A DNA stretch of 64,000 bases. It comes from an uncultured Propionibacteriaceae bacterium (GTDB lineage Bacteria; Actinomycetota; Actinomycetes; Propionibacteriales; Propionibacteriaceae). This document shows, in pieces, positions 58,331-64,000 of the stretch. Numbering within the stretch: position 1 is the first letter of the stretch; each line of letters starts with the position of its first letter. Location: NCBI GenBank assembly GCA_945911015.1, contig CAMDZW010000013.1:1-64000 (forward strand), read 5' to 3'. A model generated the notes under the pieces. The model saw only the letters and a list, made by a program, of their open reading frames with translations. It ran no database searches and was not told where the DNA came from. Both the position numbers and the translations under genes were made by a program.

Positions 58331-59947
58331 TCACCAGGGCTGCACCCTGGGCCAGTTGAGGTCGACCCCTTCGAGCCTGAGGCGGCGTTGGTACTGCGCC
58401 AGGTGGTCGGCGTCAGCACTCAACTGGTGCGGTTCGAGCCTGTGGTCCAGACAGTGGGTCGCCGCGACCCCGGCCGCCTCACCGACCGACCACTCGACCG
58501 GGTGCAGCCGATAGCACCCGTTCGTGATGTGGGTGGTGCCGATGGTCTTGCCTGCGGCCAGGAGGTTGCGAACCCGAACCGGGACGAGTGCCCGGTACGG
58601 GATCTGGAACGGATGAGCCGGGACGTCGATGTAGTTGTCCCCGCCGGTCGAGGGATGCAGGTCGATCCGGTAGGCGCCGGTGCCGACGGTGTCGGGGTAG
58701 GTCAGGGCACCGGACGGCCGCTCGGCCACGGCCACATCGGCCGCGGTGATCGTGTACTGGGCACGGATCCGACGGGACTCGCGGATGTAGACCCGTTTGG
58801 CGAACCCGTCCTCGGTGCCCATCACGTCCGGCCGCAGACGCAGCCCTTGGTAGCCGGTGCCACCGTCGGGACGTGGTGCTTCGGTCTGCAACCAGTACAG
58901 GAATGCTCGGCTCATCGCCTTCGCCCCGGCAGTATGTCGTGCGTCGTCGTGAGGGGCCCCGCCAAGCACCGGACCGTCGAGGTAGTCGATCATCGGCCAG
59001 TTCACCAACGTGACGTCGCTGGCTCCGTATGGGCTGGTCGGGTCGTAGTGGTTGCGGGCCAGGACTCGACGGAACCGCCACAGGTCGTCGGCACCGGAGT
59101 CCTCACTCTGGTCGGCAATGATCCGATCGGGACGGTCGTCGGGATTCGGCACCATCGTGTGGCGCCGCGGCGCGAGCGTGTGCGGGTGGGGAACGACCCA
59201 TCCGAACTGACGGCCCGGCCAGTAGGAAGGCTGTCGGGATCGCCAGTCGTCGTAGTCGGCGGGTCGATCGATCGTGTGATCCTCACCGGCACGGTGCTCG
59301 ACGGCGAAGCACCAGGAGGCGGCCTGCATGTTCATCGGCTGGGCCACCTCGGGTGCATCGGCCTCCCCGGTCTCGTTGCGTGACTCGAAACCGGTGACAT
59401 GTTCGACTCCGGCAGCACTGATCAGCTCCCCGGTCTCACTGGCATCGAGGACCAGCCGTGCGATGACCGTGACGGCCTCACCGGTACTGGCCTCCTGGAA
59501 GACGACCGTGTCGATCCGATCACCGGACACCGAGGCGCTGACAGTGGCATGTTCCAGCAGGACCTGCAGCTGGCCACTGGCTTCGTACGGCCGGAGGATC
59601 TCGTCCATCACGTGTGCCGAGACGACGGGTTCGTGGCACAGCGCCGACACCAGCCCGGCGCCGGGGTTCACATAGGGCAGACGAGCGGATCGGGCCCGCA
59701 AGGGCCGGTGGTCGCGATACCACTGCCGAATCCTGCTGCGCAGCTGGCGATAGCGGTAGCTCGATCCGAAGTGCTCGATCCATGGATGCTCGTCCGGAGG
59801 GACGCCCTGGGAAGTGGCCTGTCCACCGAGCCAGTCCGACTCCTCGGTGAGGACAACCCGATGACCTGCCGAGGCCACGGCCCAGGCTGCTGCCACTCCG
59901 CCCAGGCCACCTCCGACAATCAAGACGTCTGTTTCAAGGTCGCGCAT
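58331..59947 (-). CDS. FAD-dependent oxidoreductase (FAD_oxidored type)
   Basis: MRDLETDVLIVGGGLGGVAAAWAVASAGHRVVLTEESDWLGGQATSQGVPPDEHPWIE; RBS aaagga. Confidence 0.85.
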   Translation of the reverse strand: MRDLETDVLIVGGGLGGVAAAWAVASAGHRVVLTEESDWLGGQATSQGVPPDEHPWIEHFGSSYRYRQLRSRIRQWYRDHRPLRARSARLPYVNPGAGLVSALCHEPVVSAHVMDEILRPYEASGQLQVLLEHATVSASVSGDRIDTVVFQEASTGEAVTVIARLVLDASETGELISAAGVEHVTGFESRNETGEADAPEVAQPMNMQAASWCFAVEHRAGEDHTIDRPADYDDWRSRQPSYWPGRQFGWVVPHPHTLAPRRHTMVPNPDDRPDRIIADQSEDSGADDLWRFRRVLARNHYDPTSPYGASDVTLVNWPMIDYLDGPVLGGAPHDDARHTAGAKAMSRAFLYWLQTEAPRPDGGTGYQGLRLRPDVMGTEDGFAKRVYIRESRRIRAQYTITAADVAVAERPSGALTYPDTVGTGAYRIDLHPSTGGDNYIDVPAHPFQIPYRALVPVRVRNLLAAGKTIGTTHITNGCYRLHPVEWSVGEAAGVAATHCLDHRLEPHQLSADADHLAQYQRRLRLEGVDLNWPRVQPW

Positions 59948-59969
59948 TTTTCCTTTCACGGTTGGAGAA

Positions 59970-60818
59970 TCATCCCTTCAATCCGGTGCTGCTGAGGCCT
60001 TCGACGAACTGCCGCTGGGCAAAGACGAAGACCACCAGGACCGGGATCACCGCGAGTGCGGTGGCTCCGAGTTGGGTGTTAAACAAGGGCTCTCCGTACA
60101 TGTCGTCGTAGCGGGTGATCCCCAAGGAGACTGGGAACAGTTCCGGGGTCCGCAGCAGCACCAGAGGTTCGAGGTAGAGATTGAACGACCGAAGGAAGGT
60201 CATGATGGCCACCGCACCGATGGCAGGGCCGGCCAGAGGAAAGGCGATCCGCCAGAAGATCCCCCAGCGACCGAGGCCGTCCACCCGTGCCGCATCCTCC
60301 AGTTCGCCCGGCAGGGACAGGAAGAACTGGCGGAAGATGAATACCGCGACCACGCTTCCCGGTCCCAGCATCGGCAGAATGATCAACGGCAGGTGGTTGT
60401 CCAGCAGACCAAGCTGAGACACCCAACGGAAGACCGGGATGATGGTGATTTCGGAGGGCACCAACATCGCCGACACCAGCATCAGGAAGAACAGATTCGC
60501 TCCCCAGAAACGGATCCTGGCGAAGGCATAACCGGCCATCGCGCCGAGGACGACCACACCGACGGTGACGACGGTGGCGATGTAGAGCGAGTTCAACCAC
60601 TGCCGCGCATACGGGTTGACGGTGAAGATCTGCTTCACGCCATCCAGTGTCCATTGCTGGGGCCACAGGCTGGGGCTGAGCGACATCAGCTCATCGTTGG
60701 TCTTGAACGGCGCGAAGAGCATCCACACCATCGGATAGATGAAGGGCACGCAAGCCAGCGCGAGGAGCAGGTAGAGCACGATCCTGCTCGAGCGACGACG
60801 ACTCCGATCAGACCTCAT
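59970..60818 (-). CDS. Carbohydrate ABC transporter permease (MalG-like)
   Basis: RIVLYLLLALACVPFIYPMVWMLFAPFKTNDELM; EAA-like loop ELEDAARVDGLGRWGIFWRIAFPLAGPAIG. Confidence 0.93.
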   Translation of the reverse strand: MRSDRSRRRSSRIVLYLLLALACVPFIYPMVWMLFAPFKTNDELMSLSPSLWPQQWTLDGVKQIFTVNPYARQWLNSLYIATVVTVGVVVLGAMAGYAFARIRFWGANLFFLMLVSAMLVPSEITIIPVFRWVSQLGLLDNHLPLIILPMLGPGSVVAVFIFRQFFLSLPGELEDAARVDGLGRWGIFWRIAFPLAGPAIGAVAIMTFLRSFNLYLEPLVLLRTPELFPVSLGITRYDDMYGEPLFNTQLGATALAVIPVLVVFVFAQRQFVEGLSSTGLKG

Positions 60819-61686
60819 CGTGGACCCACTTCCTCCGGGCCACCCATTGGATGGCGGTGAGTCCCAGCACCAGAACGAACATCATCACGCCCAAGGCACT
60901 TCCGTACCCGAACTCAAGGTCCTGGAAGGTGGTCCGGTACACCAGATAGGGCAACACGGTGGTCGTGCCCTCGGGCCCGCCCTGGGTGAGGACCATGACC
61001 GGCACGAAGGTGTCCAGACCGCCGATCATCGTCAGGATCATCACCAGCAGGATGGTCGGTGTCATCAACGGCAGGATGACGTGTTGCCAGACCCGCCTCC
61101 GGCTTGCGCCGTCGAGGGCAGCGGCTTCCTTCAGTTCGTTCGGGATCCCTTGCAAGGCGGCAAGGAAGAGGATCATGTTCATCCCGACTCCTTTGATCAC
61201 CTGCACCACGACCACGGTCGGCAGTGCCGTGCGGCGATCCATCAACCAATTGGGTCCGTCGATGCCGATGGCGGCCAGGACGGCATTGATGCCGCCGTTG
61301 GCTGCCAGCAGGTACGACCAGACCACCACCCAGGCAACGCTGGACACCACGACCGGGGCGAAGTAGATGACGCGGAAGGCGGTGATGCCCTTCAGCCCCG
61401 TGTTGAGCAGATTGGCCAACAGCATCGCCAACGGGATGTTGAGCACCATGAGCAGGCCGGCGAAGCCGAGGGTGGCCCCCACACTGGTGGGGATCTGAGG
61501 GTCGGTGAACATCCGGAGGTAGTTGGCAACACCGGAGAAGTCGAAGGTGCCGGCCAAGGGGTTCCACTCATGGAGGCTGTACCACACGACCATCAGGAAG
61601 GGCACCAGGCCGAAGGCACCGATGCCGAGCACCATGGGCGCCGCCATTGCTGCGCCGGTGAACTTGTCGATGGTCGTCGATTTCAC
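60808..61686 (-). CDS. Carbohydrate ABC transporter permease (MalF-like)
   Basis: GTG at 61686 overlapping the SBP stop; EAA loop ELKEAAALDGASRRRVWQHVILPLMTPTI. Confidence 0.93.
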   Translation of the reverse strand: MKSTTIDKFTGAAMAAPMVLGIGAFGLVPFLMVVWYSLHEWNPLAGTFDFSGVANYLRMFTDPQIPTSVGATLGFAGLLMVLNIPLAMLLANLLNTGLKGITAFRVIYFAPVVVSSVAWVVVWSYLLAANGGINAVLAAIGIDGPNWLMDRRTALPTVVVVQVIKGVGMNMILFLAALQGIPNELKEAAALDGASRRRVWQHVILPLMTPTILLVMILTMIGGLDTFVPVMVLTQGGPEGTTTVLPYLVYRTTFQDLEFGYGSALGVMMFVLVLGLTAIQWVARRKWVHDEV

Positions 61687-62996
61687 TCCAGATCCGCCTC
61701 GATGTCGGCGCAGGCCTTTTCCATCAGTGCGGCGAGATCGGCATTGGGGCTGGGCCAATAGGCGTCGAGATGAACCTTGACCTTGTCAGTGATCCGGCTG
61801 AGGTTCTTGTGGCCCTGTTTGGTGGTGCCCCGGCTGGCCTGGTCGATGATCGTCCCGCTGATCATCTCGTCGGTCAGCAGGGGGCTGACCTGCTTGAGGT
61901 TCTCGACCGTGAGCAGTGAGGTGCGCGGTTGGGGGAAGAACTGCGACAACTTCGCGCCCGACTCGGGGTTGGTGAACCAGGCAAGGAAGTGCTTGGCGGC
62001 CTCGATCTTGCTCGACTGCGACAGCACTCCGATCCCGGACTGACCCACGATCGGGTGGGCACCGGCTGGCCCCTCGGGCAAGGGCAGGAAGTCCCAGTCG
62101 AATCCGGCCTCGGAGATGAGCCGAGATCCGCTGAGCAGGCCGATCTTGAATCCGGTCTGGCCGGAGTTCATGTCGAAGACCTCACCCGGCTTGGCGTGAG
62201 CACCGGTCTGGTGGATCTGCTCGTGGAACCAGCCGAAGAAGTCGAGCATCGGCTGTGAGGTCAACTGACAATCGGTGCCGTCCTCGGTCCACGGCCGCGC
62301 GCCCCACTGCGGCCACATCGTGCCGAGACCGTCGAGCCAGCCGTCGAAGGGATCGACACCGGCCTGGAAGCCGGTCAGTCCGGAGTCACTGGCCGCGACC
62401 TGGGCGGCGCTCTCGGCCAACCGGCCCCAGGTCCACTCCCCGTTGTCGAGGAGCTCCCGCGGAGCGGGTCCACCGGCGGCCTTGATCAGGTCGAGATTCG
62501 CGTAGATCCCGAACGGGCTGTTCGAGAACGGGTAGGCGAAGACCTTGTCGTCCTGCTGCCACACCCGGAGTGCTTCGGCGACGACGTCGTCGAACGCGTA
62601 CCCCTCAGCCTGCTTCAGGGTGTCGGTGACATCGACGAATGCGCCACCGTCGACGAACTGGCGAGCATTGGCCTCGAAGACCCACGCCAGGTCCGGCGAC
62701 TGACCGCCGGCGATCTGGGTCTGCAGGGCCGTGATGTAGGCGTCGGCGGGCAGCGTGTCGAAGACGACCTTGTTGACCCGATCGGAATGCGCAGCGACAT
62801 AGGCGACGCCGATGCTGTTGAGCACCTCGAGGTGGCCTTCGTTCGAGCTGAAGATGGCCACCCGCAGCTCGACCGGCCCGGAACCGTCCTCCTGGGGCGG
62901 TGCCGGATCATTGGAACAGGCAGCCAGGCCGATCCCTGAGGTTGCAGCCAAGCTGGCCAGGCCCAGGGCCTGCAGTACTGCACGGCGTTGTGTCAT
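61683..62996 (-). CDS. Extracellular sugar-binding lipoprotein
   Basis: MTQRRAVLQALGLASLAATSGIGLAAC lipobox; QTQIAGGQSPDLAWVFEANARQFVDGGAFVDVTD. Alternative ATG at 63008. Confidence 0.92.
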   Translation of the reverse strand: MTQRRAVLQALGLASLAATSGIGLAACSNDPAPPQEDGSGPVELRVAIFSSNEGHLEVLNSIGVAYVAAHSDRVNKVVFDTLPADAYITALQTQIAGGQSPDLAWVFEANARQFVDGGAFVDVTDTLKQAEGYAFDDVVAEALRVWQQDDKVFAYPFSNSPFGIYANLDLIKAAGGPAPRELLDNGEWTWGRLAESAAQVAASDSGLTGFQAGVDPFDGWLDGLGTMWPQWGARPWTEDGTDCQLTSQPMLDFFGWFHEQIHQTGAHAKPGEVFDMNSGQTGFKIGLLSGSRLISEAGFDWDFLPLPEGPAGAHPIVGQSGIGVLSQSSKIEAAKHFLAWFTNPESGAKLSQFFPQPRTSLLTVENLKQVSPLLTDEMISGTIIDQASRGTTKQGHKNLSRITDKVKVHLDAYWPSPNADLAALMEKACADIEADLE

Positions 62997-63147
62997 GTCG
63001 TTCTCCATCCAGTCAGGAATCGTGTTGGCGTCATCCTTGTCCGACGAGAACAGCCGCCACAAGCCCCTGATAGGAATAACCTCATGACCCATATTGGCTG
63101 TTGTTCAGCGGGATAGTTATGGTTATGCAAATGACTTGGAGATCATC

Positions 63148-64000
63148 ATGAATCAGCGACGGCGCCCCACCCAGTCCGACGTGGCCAAGGCAGCCCGGGT
63201 GAGCCAGGCCACGGTCTCGCTCGTGCTGAGCGGTAGTCCACATCCACGCACACGGGTGTCGGACGAGAGCCGTCAGCGCGTGCTGGACGCCGCTGAACAG
63301 CTCGGCTATGCGCCCAACGCGCTGGCCCAAGGGATGGTCCGCGGACGCAGCCGCGTGATGGGGGTGTTCACCTACGAACCGGTGTTTCCTCGTGACGGCA
63401 GCAACTTCTACCACCCGTTCCTGGTCGGAATGGAGGCGGCGGCAGAGCAGATCGCGGTTGATCTGCTGTTGTTCACCTCGGCACCACTGGTCGGGAAGCG
63501 ACGGCGACTGGTCGACACCGGGTGGAATCGGGTCCAGATTGCCGACGGCTGCGTCCTGATCGGCCGACTCGGTGATGCCGATGAGGTGGCCACCCTGTCC
63601 GAACAGCGCTATCCGTTTGTCCACATCGGCCGTCGGGAAGGGTCGCAGCAGCTGCCGATCCCCCATGTCGGCGCTGACTACGTCGCCGCGACCGCGGCCG
63701 TGGTCGAGCGACTCCACGGCCTGGGGCACCGCAGGATCGCCTTCCTCGGCGACCTGGGCGGTGCGGTCTCGGCCCTTGACCGGCTCAACGGCTACCGCAC
63801 GGCGATCGAGCGGCACGGGATGCGGCCGATCATGCTGGATGCGGCTGCCTTCAGTCCCGGCGAGACCATCGAGGTGCTCACCACGAACGGGGCGACCGCG
63901 GTGCTGTTGAGCACCGTGACGATCTCTCCGCAGGAGTTGGCCGATGCGGCCACCCATGCCGGTCGGACGGTGCCGACCGATCTGTCGATCGCCGTGCTGG
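63148..64000 (+). CDS. LacI family transcriptional regulator, 3' truncated by the window end
   Basis: ATG at 63148: MNQRRRPTQSDVAKAARVSQATVSLVLSGSPHPRTRVSDESRQRVLDAAEQLGYAPNALAQGMVRGRSRVMGVF; open to base 64000. Confidence 0.93.
   Translation, partial: MNQRRRPTQSDVAKAARVSQATVSLVLSGSPHPRTRVSDESRQRVLDAAEQLGYAPNALAQGMVRGRSRVMGVFTYEPVFPRDGSNFYHPFLVGMEAAAEQIAVDLLLFTSAPLVGKRRRLVDTGWNRVQIADGCVLIGRLGDADEVATLSEQRYPFVHIGRREGSQQLPIPHVGADYVAATAAVVERLHGLGHRRIAFLGDLGGAVSALDRLNGYRTAIERHGMRPIMLDAAAFSPGETIEVLTTNGATAVLLSTVTISPQELADAATHAGRTVPTDLSIAVL

Overview
This is a 64 kb chromosomal window from a high-GC actinobacterium, probably Propionibacteriales-like (inferred from gene content only). It is densely coded and mostly conserved housekeeping or metabolic genes: an XPB-type helicase pair, a HelD-family RNAP-recycling ATPase, CutC, an ActP-like symporter, GroEL with two CIRCE operators, ManA, tRNA-Thr(TGT), an AlkA/Ada fusion plus Ogt, serine dehydratase, MetE behind a cobalamin riboswitch, an MsmK/UgpC-type ATPase, an acyl-CoA dehydrogenase/SDR pair, an ArsR/MFS pair, and GlcD plus an AGT-like aminotransferase. 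Two accessory carbohydrate loci stand out. (A) 21.7-30.1 kb: FAD oxidoreductase, IclR, LacI, an orphan sugar-binding lipoprotein and a clan-A-like glycosidase. It is bounded on the right by intact groEL and on the left by a degenerate ~100-bp direct repeat of the groEL 3' end next to an ISL3-family transposase remnant. This is the signature of a genomic island inserted at the 3' end of groEL. (B) 54.7-64 kb: a polysaccharide-utilisation-like operon with a PL8-type lyase, a TIM-barrel protein, an FAD oxidoreductase, two permeases and a binding protein, with a divergent LacI. The PL8-type lyase appears to have a golvesin-like domain spliced into its C-terminal beta-sandwich and Gln in place of the conserved catalytic His. 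Other observations include a doubly frameshifted siderophore-binding lipoprotein gene under an IdeR/DtxR-like iron box that overlaps its start codon, a strictly 14-bp-phased triple operator between arsR and an MFS gene, and several regulatory palindromes. All family assignments are from reading the sequence; no database search was run.
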